Source: Halovulum marinum
GTDB lineage: Bacteria; Pseudomonadota; Alphaproteobacteria; Rhodobacterales; Rhodobacteraceae
Assembly (NCBI RefSeq): GCF_009697225.1
Contig: NZ_WIND01000012.1
Span: 59,568 to 123,567 of the forward strand
Direction of reading: 5' to 3'
DNA: 64,000 nucleotides
The notes beneath the pieces are model-generated. The model did not search any database, was not told the origin of the DNA, and saw only the letters and a program-made list of their open reading frames with translations. This document shows, piece by piece, positions 1 through 8,433 of this stretch (positions are counted from its first letter, which is position 1; every line of letters starts with the position of its first letter). The position numbers were made by a program, and so were the translations under genes.

Positions 1-282
1 GCGGCGATGCTGCACGTCGCCGCCTGCACGCCCGGCCAGACGTACGACTGCGACACCCACTACCCCTGGGTCCGCGACGAGGTGATCGCGGGGGGCAAGT
101 TCGCCTTCCGCGACGGCCGGATCCCCGTGCCGCGCGGCCCCGGACTGGGCGTAAAGATCGACCCCGACGCGCTGGCCCGCCTGGCCGCGCTGTACCGCGA
201 GCAGGGCGTGCGGGACCGCGACGACACCGACGAGATCCGCAAGTACCTGCCCGACTTCGAGCGGCGCATCCCGCGCTGGTAG
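1..282 (+). CDS. Enolase-superfamily dehydratase, C-terminal fragment (glucarate dehydratase-like)
   Basis: This is the 3' end of a gene that begins before the window; reading is open from base 1. The last ~93 residues match the C-terminus of the mandelate racemase/glucarate dehydratase family: a LHVAAC stretch, the DTHYPW segment, then the conserved FRDGRIPVPRGPGLGV tail and a closing helix (DPDALARLAALY). The barrel with the catalytic residues is outside the window, so the substrate cannot be read. Family knowledge suggests dehydration of a sugar acid. A cupin and an HpcH/HpaI aldolase follow on the same strand, which fits dehydratase plus aldolase steps of an acid-sugar pathway (inference). 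Confidence 0.8.
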   Translation, partial: AAMLHVAACTPGQTYDCDTHYPWVRDEVIAGGKFAFRDGRIPVPRGPGLGVKIDPDALARLAALYREQGVRDRDDTDEIRKYLPDFERRIPRW

Positions 283-306
283 CGCCCATCAACCGAAGGA
301 GACGAG

Positions 307-654
307 ATGACCAAGCCGACCGACGATGCCCCTTCGGGCTGGATGCCCTCCGGCCCCGGCGCACAGCGGCGCATCCTGTGCCAGAACCCGGACCTGATGA
401 TGGTCGAGTTCCGCTTCGAGACGGGCGGCGAAGGACTGCCGCACAGCCACCCGCACACGCAGACCACCTATGTCGCCAGCGGCGCGTTCCGGTTCACCGT
501 GGCGGGGGACACGCGGGTGTTGAACCCGGGCGACAGCGTACTGATCCCGCCCGGGGCCGAACATTCCTGCCTCTGCCTGGAAGGCGGCGCGCTGATCGAC
601 GCGTTCAGCCCGCGACGGGACGATTTCATGCGTGAACACGGCTGGGCCGATTAG
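307..654 (+). CDS. Small single-domain cupin protein
   Basis: A 115-residue protein with one cupin barrel. Cupin motif 1 appears as G(E)GLPHSHPHTQTTYVASG, with the two metal-binding histidines but Gln where many cupins have Glu; motif 2 is PGDSVLIPPGAEHSC with the third histidine. The length is that of mono-cupin isomerases and sugar-acid binding cupins such as KdgF-like proteins. A purine-rich ribosome site (GAAGGAGACGAG) precedes the ATG. It starts 24 bases after the enolase-family gene and precedes the aldolase, so a role in handling an unstable ketosugar-acid intermediate is plausible but unproven. It could also be a regulatory or oxygenase-type cupin. Confidence 0.8.
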   Translation: MTKPTDDAPSGWMPSGPGAQRRILCQNPDLMMVEFRFETGGEGLPHSHPHTQTTYVASGAFRFTVAGDTRVLNPGDSVLIPPGAEHSCLCLEGGALIDAFSPRRDDFMREHGWAD

Positions 655-742
655 GCCGACACGGCACGCCACGACACGAAGTCGCTTTCATCTCGCCCGC
701 GCGGGGCGCTATTCAGGCACCACACGCAGGAAAGGGAAAGCG

Positions 743-1528
743 ATGATCGAGAACCGGATGCTGGCGAGAATGCAGGAGGGGCAGACCGCCCTGGGCCTTG
801 GCGCGACCATGCCGCCGGCGTCGCACATGCCCGTGTTCGTGGCCCGGGCAGGCTTCGACTGGGCGTTCCTCGATCTGGAGCACGCGCTGATCTCGCCCGA
901 GAACCTGGGCCTGCTGTGCACGATGTTGCGGCTTCAGGGGGTGACGCCGCTGGTGCGCATCGCCAGCGGATCGCTGGACCGGGTGGCGAGCCTGCTCGAC
1001 AGCGGCGCGCAGGGCATCATCCTGCCGCATGTCGAGACCGCGCGCGAGGCGCAGGATCTGGTCGCGCTGTGCAAATACGCCCCCACCGGCCGCCGGTCGT
1101 GGGGCGGGGCCTCGCCGCAGCTGGGCTATCCGCAGAAACCCTCGGCCGAACTGATGTCCGCGGCGGACGCCACCACGCTTGCCATCGTGATGTGCGAATC
1201 GCGTTCGGGCGTTGACAACATCGACCAGATCGCCGCCGTGCCGGGGCTCGACGGCGTCCTGATCGGCAATGTCGACCTGTCGCTCGACCTCGGCGAGACC
1301 GGGGCGCCGGACGGCCCCGCGACCACCGAGGCGATCCTGCATGTCGGGCGCGCGGTCAATGCCGCGGGACGGCACTTCGGCATCGCCGGCGCGCCATCGC
1401 CCGAACGGATCAGGGCACTCCAGGGGCTGCGGATCGACTTCCTGCTCGCCGGCATGGATCACCGGATCTTCGCCGCCGCGCTGGAGGCGCGCGCCGAGAC
1501 CTGGCGCAGCGCCCTCGGATCGGCATAG
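743..1528 (+). CDS. HpcH/HpaI-family aldolase (2-keto-3-deoxy acid aldolase)
   Basis: A 261-residue class II (metal-dependent) aldolase of the HpcH/HpaI family, which splits 2-keto-3-deoxy or 4-hydroxy-2-oxo acids into pyruvate plus an aldehyde. Visible family marks are FDWAFLDLEHA (catalytic His), PLVRI (pyruvate-binding Arg), CESRSGVDNI (metal Glu) and LIGNVDLS (metal Asp). I chose the ATG at 743 because AGGAAAGGGAAAG lies just upstream and homologues start near this point; a longer start at 632 would overlap the cupin gene. It would supply the cleavage step after the sugar-acid dehydratases encoded around it (inference). Preferred substrate cannot be told from sequence. Confidence 0.88.
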   Translation: MIENRMLARMQEGQTALGLGATMPPASHMPVFVARAGFDWAFLDLEHALISPENLGLLCTMLRLQGVTPLVRIASGSLDRVASLLDSGAQGIILPHVETAREAQDLVALCKYAPTGRRSWGGASPQLGYPQKPSAELMSAADATTLAIVMCESRSGVDNIDQIAAVPGLDGVLIGNVDLSLDLGETGAPDGPATTEAILHVGRAVNAAGRHFGIAGAPSPERIRALQGLRIDFLLAGMDHRIFAAALEARAETWRSALGSA

Positions 1529-1565
1529 CCGGCGCGGCACCCGGACCCGGTCGCCCCCCTCGCGG

Positions 1566-2816
1566 CTAGGCGAGCGCCGCCAGCAGCGCGATGCCCTCGT
1601 GGTCGTCGATCGCGCGGGCATGCGCCAGCGCGCCGTCGCGCAGCGCGGGGATGGTCCCGGCCTGCGGGGGGTAGTGCGTGTAGCGGTCGAAACCGGGATC
1701 GGCGCGCGGCACGTCGAAGATGTTCAGCTCCTCCTCCGGATCCGCGCTGAGGTTGTACAGCTCGTGCGCGCCGGTGTCCGAGACGATCAGCTTCCAGCCA
1801 TCCTGCACCCAGGCCCGCTGCGCGATGCCGCTGACGTGGGTGATGTTCTGGACATAGAAGCCGTCGCGCCAGCCCGGCGCGCGCTCGCCCCGGATCAGCG
1901 GCATCAGGCTGTCGCCGTGGCACGGTTCCATCGGCGCCGCCCCGGCAAGCTCGGTCAGCGTCGGCGCCAGATCCTGAAGGCCCACCGGCTGCGCCCGCAC
2001 CGCGCCCGCGGGTGCGGTGCCGGGCCACGAGGCGATCATCGGAATGCGGATCGCCTCGTCGTGGCAGACGAACTTGTGCTCGCCCTCGGCGCGGTAGAGG
2101 AAGGTCTCGCCGTGGTCGGAATAGTAGATCACCAGCGTGTCGCGCCGCAGCCCGGTTCGGTCGAGGGTCACGACGATGCGGCCGATCTCGTGGTCCAGCG
2201 CGCTCACCGCGGCGTAGTAGCCGGCGAACGGCACGCCGCGGTGGCGGTAGGGTTCGTAGAAGCGGGCCGGCGCGGTGAACGGATCGTGCGGCGGGTAGTA
2301 GCTTTGCACCATCGCGAACGGCTGGCCATCGCCGTCCGCGGCCTGCGCCTCCAGGTAGCGGATGCAGGCGTCGGTCTGCACCGTGGGCCGATAGTCGCCG
2401 TCCAGCCGGCCGCCGATCCAGTGGCCGCAGCGCGAGTTGAAGCTTTCCTGCCAGACATCGAAGAACGGCGGCTTGCCCTCGCCCAGATGCCACTTGCCGA
2501 AATGCGCGGTGCGGTAGCCGGCGGCGCGCAGCCGGTCGAACACCGTCCGCTTCACCGCGCCGACCTGCGCGAAGGCGTTGTCGATGCCGTAGACATTGTC
2601 GATGATCCGGTGCGCGCTGGGGTAGACCCCGGTCCACATGCTGGCCCGCGCCGGGGTGCAGACCGGCCACGGCGTGTAGGCATTCGCGAAGCGCACGCCC
2701 TCGGCCGCCAGCCGGTCCAGGTTCGGGGTCCGCACGAAGGCGCTGCCGGCGCAGCCCAGCGCGTCGGCGCGGTGCTGGTCGGAAAGGATCAGCAAGATGT
2801 TCGGCGGTCGGGTCAT
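1566..2816 (-). CDS. Sulfatase, type I (formylglycine-dependent)
   Basis: A 416-residue alkaline-phosphatase-superfamily sulfatase. The N-terminus NILLILSDQHRADALG holds the first metal aspartate, and C53-T-P-A-R57 is the motif in which the Cys is converted to formylglycine. YYSDHGE near residue 210 provides further metal ligands. No signal peptide is evident, so the enzyme is probably cytoplasmic and acts after uptake. It is the last gene of an operon with two Opp ATPases: its ATG overlaps the upstream stop by 4 bases (ATGA). An operator at 4879 controls that operon. The sulfate ester it cleaves is unknown. No formylglycine-generating enzyme or anSME lies in the window. Confidence 0.93.
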   Translation of the reverse strand: MTRPPNILLILSDQHRADALGCAGSAFVRTPNLDRLAAEGVRFANAYTPWPVCTPARASMWTGVYPSAHRIIDNVYGIDNAFAQVGAVKRTVFDRLRAAGYRTAHFGKWHLGEGKPPFFDVWQESFNSRCGHWIGGRLDGDYRPTVQTDACIRYLEAQAADGDGQPFAMVQSYYPPHDPFTAPARFYEPYRHRGVPFAGYYAAVSALDHEIGRIVVTLDRTGLRRDTLVIYYSDHGETFLYRAEGEHKFVCHDEAIRIPMIASWPGTAPAGAVRAQPVGLQDLAPTLTELAGAAPMEPCHGDSLMPLIRGERAPGWRDGFYVQNITHVSGIAQRAWVQDGWKLIVSDTGAHELYNLSADPEEELNIFDVPRADPGFDRYTHYPPQAGTIPALRDGALAHARAIDDHEGIALLAALA

Positions 2817-3817
2817 GACGGGCTCCTCAGCTGTGCGGCGGTCGCCGGGTCCAGCAGGTGGCAGCTGGCGGTGTGCGCCGCGGCCAGGGCGACCGGGGCG
2901 GGCCGCACCGTGCGGCAGATGTCGCCGGCGTGCGGGCAGCGGGTGTGGAAGCGGCAGCCGGGCGGCGGGTCGATCGGGCTGGGAATGTCGCCCAGCACCG
3001 CCGGCGCCGGCCGCGTGCCCGGCTCGGACCGCGGCACCGACGCCAGCAGTGCCCGGGTATAGGGGTGCGCCGGCGCGTCGAAGATCGCGCGCTTCGGGCC
3101 GGTCTCGACGATCTGGCCCAGGTACATCACCGCGATCCGGTCAGCCATGTGGCGGACGATCGCCATGTCGTGGCTGATGAACAGGTAGGTCAGCCCCTGC
3201 TCGCGCTTGATCCGCTGCAGCAGGTTGACGATCTGCGCCTGCACCGACACGTCCAGCGCCGACACCGCCTCGTCGCAGACCAGCAGGTCCGTCTCCAGGG
3301 CCAGCGCGCGGGCGATGCCGACGCGCTGACGCTGGCCGCCCGACAGCTCGTGCGGGAAGCGCGCGGCAAACTCGGCCGGCAGGCCGACCATCTCCAGCAG
3401 CGCGGCCAGCCGGGCACGGCGGCTGGCGGCATTGCCCTCGCGGTGCACCTCCAGCGGCTCGAGGATGATCGCGCCGATCGTCATGCGCGGGTTGAGCGAG
3501 CCGAACGGGTCCTGGATCACGATCTGGATCCGCCGCCGGAACCGGCGCAGCGCGGCGTCGTCCAGCGCGCGGATGTCGGTGCCGCCGATCTCGATGCGCC
3601 CGGCGTCGGCCTCGATCAGGCGCAGCACCAGCCGGCCGACGGTGGTCTTGCCGCAGCCGCTTTCGCCCACCACGGCCAGGGTCTCGCCGCGCCGGATGCT
3701 GAACGAGACGTCGTCGACGGCGCGGACGATCTGCGGCCGGCCGCCCAGCAGGCCGCCGGCGCCCAGCGCGAAATGCCGGGTCAGCCCGTCGACCCGGACG
3801 AAACCGTCCTCAGCCAT
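2813..3817 (-). CDS. Oligopeptide/dipeptide ABC transporter ATPase (OppF/DppF type)
   Basis: A 334-residue ATP-binding subunit. Walker A is GESGCGKTT, the signature is LSGGQRQRVGIARAL, and Walker B is LVCDEAVSALD (DEA instead of the usual DEP). The C-terminal Opp/Dpp extension (CRFHTRCPHAGDICR) carries cysteines typical of the subfamily. It pairs with the OppD-type ATPase directly upstream, overlapping it by 8 bases, and is followed by a sulfatase. The membrane subunits and binding protein of this transporter are most likely those at 8434-11927, encoded on the opposite strand under the same operator type. Confidence 0.92.
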   Translation of the reverse strand: MAEDGFVRVDGLTRHFALGAGGLLGGRPQIVRAVDDVSFSIRRGETLAVVGESGCGKTTVGRLVLRLIEADAGRIEIGGTDIRALDDAALRRFRRRIQIVIQDPFGSLNPRMTIGAIILEPLEVHREGNAASRRARLAALLEMVGLPAEFAARFPHELSGGQRQRVGIARALALETDLLVCDEAVSALDVSVQAQIVNLLQRIKREQGLTYLFISHDMAIVRHMADRIAVMYLGQIVETGPKRAIFDAPAHPYTRALLASVPRSEPGTRPAPAVLGDIPSPIDPPPGCRFHTRCPHAGDICRTVRPAPVALAAAHTASCHLLDPATAAQLRSPS

Positions 3818-4808
3818 GGGCGGCCTCGGGCGCGGGCGGCGCGCCGTAGTCCGCGTGGCGGATGCAGGCCGCCCGCTGCCCTCCGCCGTGGCCGATCAGC
3901 GGCGGGTCGGCCAGATCGCAGGCGGCGCGGTGGTGCGCGCAGCGCGGCCCGAAGCGGCAGCCGGGCGGGCGCAGGTGCGGCTGCGGCACGCCGCCGGGGA
4001 TCGTCGCCAGCTCGTCCACGTCGCGGTCGACCGGCGGGTGGCTGCGTATCAGGCCCTCGGTGTAGGGGTGGCGCGGCGTGCGGTAGATCTGCGCGGTGCC
4101 GCCGGTCTCGACGATCCGGCCGGCGTACATCACCGACACCTCGTCGGCATAGCCGGCGACCACGCCCAGATCGTGAGTGATCAGCAGGATGCCCATGCCC
4201 ATCTCGGTCTGCAGCTCGTGCAGCAGGTCGAGGATCTGCGCCTGGATGGTCACGTCCAGCGCCGTCGTCGGCTCGTCGGCGATCAGCAGCTTGGGCCTGC
4301 AGGCGATGGCGATGGCGATCATCACCCGTTGCCGCATGCCCCCCGACAACAGGTGCGGATACTCGTCCAGCCGGCGCGCGGCGGCGGGGATTCGGACCCA
4401 TTCCAGCATCTCCAGCGCCTTGCGGCGCGCCGCGGCGCGGCCCAGGCGCTGATGCACCAGCAGCGTCTCGATGATCTGCTCGCCCACGGTCAGCACCGGG
4501 TTCAGCGCCGTCATCGGCTCCTGGAAGATCATCGAGATCTCGGCGCCGCGAATGCGCCGCATCTGCCTGTTGTCCAGATCCGTCAGCTCGCGCCCGTCGA
4601 AGGCGATGCGGCGCGCGCGGACCTGGAACAGGCGCGGGTCGAACAGCCGCATGATCGCCATCGCCGTGACCGACTTGCCGCTGCCGGATTCGCCGACCAG
4701 CCCGTGCGTGCGCCCGCGCGCCAGATCCAGGTCCACGCCCTCGACTAGGTGCAGCCCGCCCAGGCGCACGCCCAGGTCCCGGACGGTCAGAAGCTGGGTC
4801 TGCTGCAT
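3810..4808 (-). CDS. Oligopeptide/dipeptide ABC transporter ATPase (OppD/DppD type)
   Basis: A 332-residue ATPase with Walker A GESGSGKS, signature [15 protein letters not shown], Walker [13 protein letters not shown] and the cysteine-containing C-terminal Opp domain ([14 protein letters not shown]). The reading frame stays open far upstream to 6215, but that part is antisense to the enolase gene; I chose ATG at 4808 because AGGAGAG lies about 8 bases before it and homology begins there. It is the first gene of the OppD-OppF-sulfatase operon and is divergent from the dehydratase at 4986, with a shared operator between them. Confidence 0.92.
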   Translation of the reverse strand: MQQTQLLTVRDLGVRLGGLHLVEGVDLDLARGRTHGLVGESGSGKSVTAMAIMRLFDPRLFQVRARRIAFDGRELTDLDNRQMRRIRGAEISMIFQEPMTALNPVLTVGEQIIETLLVHQRLGRAAARRKALEMLEWVRIPAAARRLDEYPHLLSGGMRQRVMIAIAIACRPKLLIADEPTTALDVTIQAQILDLLHELQTEMGMGILLITHDLGVVAGYADEVSVMYAGRIVETGGTAQIYRTPRHPYTEGLIRSHPPVDRDVDELATIPGGVPQPHLRPPGCRFGPRCAHHRAACDLADPPLIGHGGGQRAACIRHADYGAPPAPEAAHG

Positions 4809-4878
4809 CGCGTCGCTCTCCTGCCAGGCGGCCTGGGCCGCAGGATCGCCGGAAAAGCCCGGCAGAAAAAGCCGGTTG

Positions 4879-4900
4879 TGATTTTCGTATACGATTATAC
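4879..4900. promoter_or_regulatory. Operator copy 1 of the GntR/FCD regulon
   Basis: The perfect palindrome TCGTATACGA (4885-4894) with a downstream TTATAC arm lies in the 177-base divergent spacer between the OppD operon and the dehydratase gene at 4986. The same core occurs at 8344 and 16004. The size and symmetry fit an FCD-type GntR operator; the regulator at 7502-8248 is the likely partner (inference). Confidence 0.75.
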
Positions 4901-4985
4901 AATCCGCCCCATGCGAGTCAACGCGCCAGACGCCGCCCGCCGGGCGCGCCGGTGCAGACCCCGCCGCACGAGCCCGGAGCCTGAC

Positions 4986-6104
4986 ATGAAGATCACCGAC
5001 GTCACCGCCATCTACCTGCGCCTGCCCGAGATCAAGGCGCGCACCGACAGCTCGCAGGACGCGCTTCTGGTGCGGATCGACACCGACGCCGGCATCACCG
5101 GCTGGGGCGAGGTCGACGGCTGCCCCTGGGTGGTCAAGGCGATCATCGACGCGCCGATGTCGCACACCATCGTCACCGGGCTGCGCAACCTGCTGCTGGG
5201 CGAGGACCCGATGGACGTGCAGCGGCTGTGGACGAAGATGTACGAGGGCACGCTCTACTACGGGCGCGAGGGCGCGGTGATCCAGGCGATGGCCGGGATC
5301 GACCTGGCGCTGTGGGACATCAAGGGCAAGGCGCTGGACCAGCCGGTGTGGAAGCTGCTGGGCGGGCGCTACCGCGACAAGCTGCGGGTGTACTCGTCGA
5401 ACATGTTCCAGTTCACCCCCGAAGAGACCGCCGACCGGGTGCGCGCCGCCCGCGACGAGGGCTTCACCGCCGCCAAGTTCGGCTGGGAACCGTTCGGCAA
5501 GGACCCGCGGACCGACTGCGCCTATCTGGACGCGATGCGCGCGGCGGCGGGGGACGATTTCGACCTGATGCTCGATGTCGGGCTGATCTGGGACGCCACC
5601 ACCACGATCCAGCGCGCCCGGCTGTTCGAGCCCTACGGCCTGGCGTGGATCGAGGAGCCGGTGCATCCCGACGACATCGCCGGCTACCGCCGCATCTCGC
5701 AGCACATCACCCAGCGCCTGGCCGCCGGCGAGGAGGAATGCACCCTGCGCGGCTTCCGCACCCTGATCGACGAGGGCGGCATCGGCCTGGCGCAGATCGA
5801 CCTGACCCGCTGCGGGCTGACCCAGGCGATGAAGATCGCCGAGCACGCCGCCAGCAGGGGCGTGCTGGTGGCGAACCACAACTTCACCACCGATCTGAAT
5901 ACCGCCGCTTCGCTGACCTTCCTGGCGGCGGTGCCGAACGCGCTGATGCTGGAATACTGCGTCGAGCCGTCCGAGATCTCGGCCAACCTGGCGCGCCGGC
6001 CGTTCGTGCAGAAGGACGGCTTCATGGCCGTCCCCGAAGAGCCGGGGCTGGGGTTCGAGCCGAATTTCGAGACGATCGAGAAGTTCGTGGTGGACAGCAT
6101 CTGA
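4986..6104 (+). CDS. Mandelate racemase/muconate lactonizing enzyme family dehydratase
   Basis: A 372-residue full-length enolase-superfamily enzyme with the N-terminal capping domain and a TIM barrel. Metal ligands are visible as LMLDVG (Asp), WIEEP (Glu) and AAGEEE (Glu), and VANHNF carries the C-terminal histidine used as general acid/base. On the second strand the usual K-x-K appears as AAKFGW, so one lysine of that motif is absent and the exact subfamily is open. ATG at 4986 is chosen over the much longer upstream frame, which would run antisense through OppD. It sits right after the operator and one base before a sulfatase, suggesting dehydration of a desulfated sugar acid (inference). 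Confidence 0.9.
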   Translation: MKITDVTAIYLRLPEIKARTDSSQDALLVRIDTDAGITGWGEVDGCPWVVKAIIDAPMSHTIVTGLRNLLLGEDPMDVQRLWTKMYEGTLYYGREGAVIQAMAGIDLALWDIKGKALDQPVWKLLGGRYRDKLRVYSSNMFQFTPEETADRVRAARDEGFTAAKFGWEPFGKDPRTDCAYLDAMRAAAGDDFDLMLDVGLIWDATTTIQRARLFEPYGLAWIEEPVHPDDIAGYRRISQHITQRLAAGEEECTLRGFRTLIDEGGIGLAQIDLTRCGLTQAMKIAEHAASRGVLVANHNFTTDLNTAASLTFLAAVPNALMLEYCVEPSEISANLARRPFVQKDGFMAVPEEPGLGFEPNFETIEKFVVDSI

Positions 6105-6105
6105 A

Positions 6106-7521
6106 ATGGCCGACGCGCGCCCGGACATCGTCGTGGTGCTGGTCGACCAGATGCGCCGCGACGCGCTTGGCTTTTGCGGCGATCCGAACGTGCGCACCCC
6201 GGTGCTGGACCGCATGGCGCGCGGCGGGCTGGTGTTCGACGCGATGTGCTCGACCTTCCCGTGCTGCGTGCCGTTCCGGTTCTCGATGATGACCGGACAA
6301 TACGCGCATTCGCGGATGGTGCCGGCGCTGGGCTACCGGATGTCGCCGGCCGAGCGGACGCTGGGCGAAGCGGTGCAGGCGGCCGGCTACCGCACCGGCT
6401 ATGTCGGCAAGTGGCACCTGCATTCGCTCTACGGCACCGTCGGCGGCCAGAGCCTTGCGCAGGCGAACCGGCGGCCGATCCCGGCCAGCCACCGCCGCGG
6501 GTTCGATCACTGGCGCGGATTCGAGCTGCGCAACGACTACCACGACACCTGGATCTTCGAGGACGACGCCAGCCAGCCGGTGCGGCTGGAGGGGTACCAG
6601 ACCGACGCGCTGTTCGCGCTGGCGCGGGACTGGGTCGCCGCGCCGCGCGACGATCCCGGCTTCCTGATCCTGTCGGTCGAGGCGCCGCACCCGCCGTTCG
6701 ACGCGCCCGAGGCCGCGGTCGCGGCGGTGGCGGCGCGCGGCCCCTACGCGCCGCGCCCCAATGTCGATGTCGCGGCGATCAGTGCGTTCCCGCCCGAATG
6801 GCACCGGATGCTGGGCGACGGACGACGGATGGAGGACGTCCCGCCCGAGGAGCGCGACGCGATCTTCACCCGCAGCATGCAGACCTACTGCGCGATGATC
6901 GAGGTGATCGACGCCAACATGGGCGCGCTGCTGTCGGCGGTGAAGTCGCAGCCGAACGGGCGCGAAACGGTCGTTCTGTTCCTGTCGGATCACGGCGAGC
7001 TGGGCGGCAGCCACGGCCTGCTGGGCAAGGCGGAGCCGTACGAGGAATCGGTGGGCGTCCCGTTCCTGGCCTGGGCGACCGATCCGGCGCTGGTGCCGCC
7101 GGGCCGCCGCTGCGGCGCGCCGGTGGGCACGGAGGATCTGTTCCCGACCCTGACCGGTCTGGCCGGCGGGCACGGGCCGGCGGCGCCGGGCCGGGATCTG
7201 TCCGGGCTGATCGCCGGCGGGGCCGAACCCGAGGACGACGCCGTGCTGCTGGAGTTCACCGCCGAGGTCCGCCCCGGCCGGCGCTACCACGACCAGACCT
7301 GGCGCGGGATCCGCACCCGCCACAGCAAGTACGTGGTGATCGGCAACGACGACGGCGTGCGGCCGTGGATGCTGTTCGACCTCGCCGCGGACCCCTGCGA
7401 GCAGCGCAACCTGGTCGATGCGCCGGCCCACGCGCCCGCCCGGCGCGACCTGCACCACCGGCTGGCGGCGCTGCTGCGGCGCACCGGCGACGACTTCCCG
7501 ATCACGCTCCCGGGCGGCTGA
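6106..7521 (+). CDS. Sulfatase, type I (second of three)
   Basis: A 471-residue sulfatase. It begins DIVVVLVDQMRRDALG (metal Asp), and C54-V-P-F-R58, preceded by another Cys, forms the formylglycine motif. LFLSDHGELGGSHGLLGK is the second metal-binding region, resembling choline-sulfatase/heparan-type enzymes. No signal peptide is seen. The ATG follows the dehydratase stop by a single base, so the two are cotranscribed and probably act on the same substrate. Its 3' end overlaps the convergent GntR gene by 20 bases. The two other sulfatases of the island have different active-site contexts (CTPAR and CVPSR), suggesting different sulfate positions or substrates (inference). Confidence 0.93.
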   Translation: MADARPDIVVVLVDQMRRDALGFCGDPNVRTPVLDRMARGGLVFDAMCSTFPCCVPFRFSMMTGQYAHSRMVPALGYRMSPAERTLGEAVQAAGYRTGYVGKWHLHSLYGTVGGQSLAQANRRPIPASHRRGFDHWRGFELRNDYHDTWIFEDDASQPVRLEGYQTDALFALARDWVAAPRDDPGFLILSVEAPHPPFDAPEAAVAAVAARGPYAPRPNVDVAAISAFPPEWHRMLGDGRRMEDVPPEERDAIFTRSMQTYCAMIEVIDANMGALLSAVKSQPNGRETVVLFLSDHGELGGSHGLLGKAEPYEESVGVPFLAWATDPALVPPGRRCGAPVGTEDLFPTLTGLAGGHGPAAPGRDLSGLIAGGAEPEDDAVLLEFTAEVRPGRRYHDQTWRGIRTRHSKYVVIGNDDGVRPWMLFDLAADPCEQRNLVDAPAHAPARRDLHHRLAALLRRTGDDFPITLPGG

Positions 7522-8248
7522 CGGCGCCGCCGCCGCGGGCGCGCAGACGCTCGTAGTTCACCGCGTCGGGCACCTCCAGGATGTGCTTTTCCATGATCTC
7601 CTCCAGCGCCGCGACATCGCCGCCGCGCAGCACCTCGACCAGATCGACATGCTCCTGCACGATGAACTTCAGGCTGTCCTGCAGGTAGGTCGACAGGCCG
7701 ACGACGATCGTCAGCTGCCGGGCCAGCGGCTGCCATGCCTGCATCAGCGCGCGGTTGCCGGTCAGCCCGCACATCTCGCGGTGGAACTCCATGTCCAGCA
7801 GCGCCAGGTGGAAGCTGTCGCCGGCCTCGGCGGCCTCGCGGATCCGCGCGACGCAATCGCTCAGCGGCGCCAGCAGCGCCGGGTTCCCGGCGGCGGCGGC
7901 CTGCACTTCCTTCGCGGCCAGCAGTTCCAGCGCCAGCCGGACCTTGCGCAGACTCTTCATGCTGTGCGGCGTGACCTCCATCAGACGCATGCCGCGATAG
8001 GGGATGTTCTCGACCACGCCCTGGCTTTCCAGCAGGCGCAGTGCCTCGCGCACCGGCACGCGGCTGACGTTCAGCTGCCGCGCGACCTCGGCCTCGACGA
8101 TGCGGTCGCCGGGCAGGAACTGGCCGCGGGCGGCGGCCTCGACGATCGACTCGACGATGCGTTCGGCAAGCATCTTCGGGGCGATCGGCGTCATCCGGCC
8201 CTTTCCCTTGTCGATGTCGGCGTCGCGGCTGGCCATGCCCGTCCTCAT
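7502..8248 (-). CDS. GntR-family transcriptional regulator, FCD subfamily
   Basis: A 248-residue regulator. Residues ~20-90 form the winged helix with the GntR signature (PGDRIVEAEVARQLNVSRVPVREALRLLESQGVV), and ~100-230 form the helical FCD effector domain with its metal-binding histidine pattern (EFHREM and a later EHVDLVEVLRGGD). The ATG at 8248 has GAGGG about 8 bases upstream; TTG at 8254 is the alternative. It is divergent from the solute-binding protein gene, with a palindromic operator between them, so autoregulation and control of the transporter are likely. The same operator lies before the other two operon promoters of the island. The effector is probably a pathway acid (inference). 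Confidence 0.92.
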   Translation of the reverse strand: MRTGMASRDADIDKGKGRMTPIAPKMLAERIVESIVEAAARGQFLPGDRIVEAEVARQLNVSRVPVREALRLLESQGVVENIPYRGMRLMEVTPHSMKSLRKVRLALELLAAKEVQAAAAGNPALLAPLSDCVARIREAAEAGDSFHLALLDMEFHREMCGLTGNRALMQAWQPLARQLTIVVGLSTYLQDSLKFIVQEHVDLVEVLRGGDVAALEEIMEKHILEVPDAVNYERLRARGGGAVSRPGA

Positions 8249-8338
8249 CAGCAACCCTCGTTCCGGTCACATCGCGCAAACGCGCGGCGGCGGAAAGTCC
8301 CGCTGGCGGACCGGAGCAAATAAATGTTCCAAAATTCC

Positions 8339-8360
8339 GTATAATCGTATACGATCATAC
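8339..8360. promoter_or_regulatory. Operator copy 2 of the GntR/FCD regulon
   Basis: A 22-base dyad in the gntR/solute-binding-protein spacer: perfect core ATCGTATACGAT (8344-8355) flanked by GTATA on the left and CATAC on the right, with one mismatched pair. This is the most symmetric of the three copies and is placed to control both divergent genes. Confidence 0.8.
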
Positions 8361-8433
8361 GATATTGGCCCGGAGACGTCAATCGCGCCGCCAGAGCGCG
8401 CGCCCCGGCCCGTTCAGCATGGAGGACCAGATC

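Noticed and set aside
1269..3062. Long plus-strand frame antisense to the first sulfatase and OppF
   Set aside because: Arg/Pro/Ala-rich with no family marks; a by-product of high GC content opposite real genes.
3810..6215. Apparent 801-residue OppD with a long N-terminal extension
   Set aside because: The extension is antisense to the dehydratase; a good ribosome site and the family start are at 4808.
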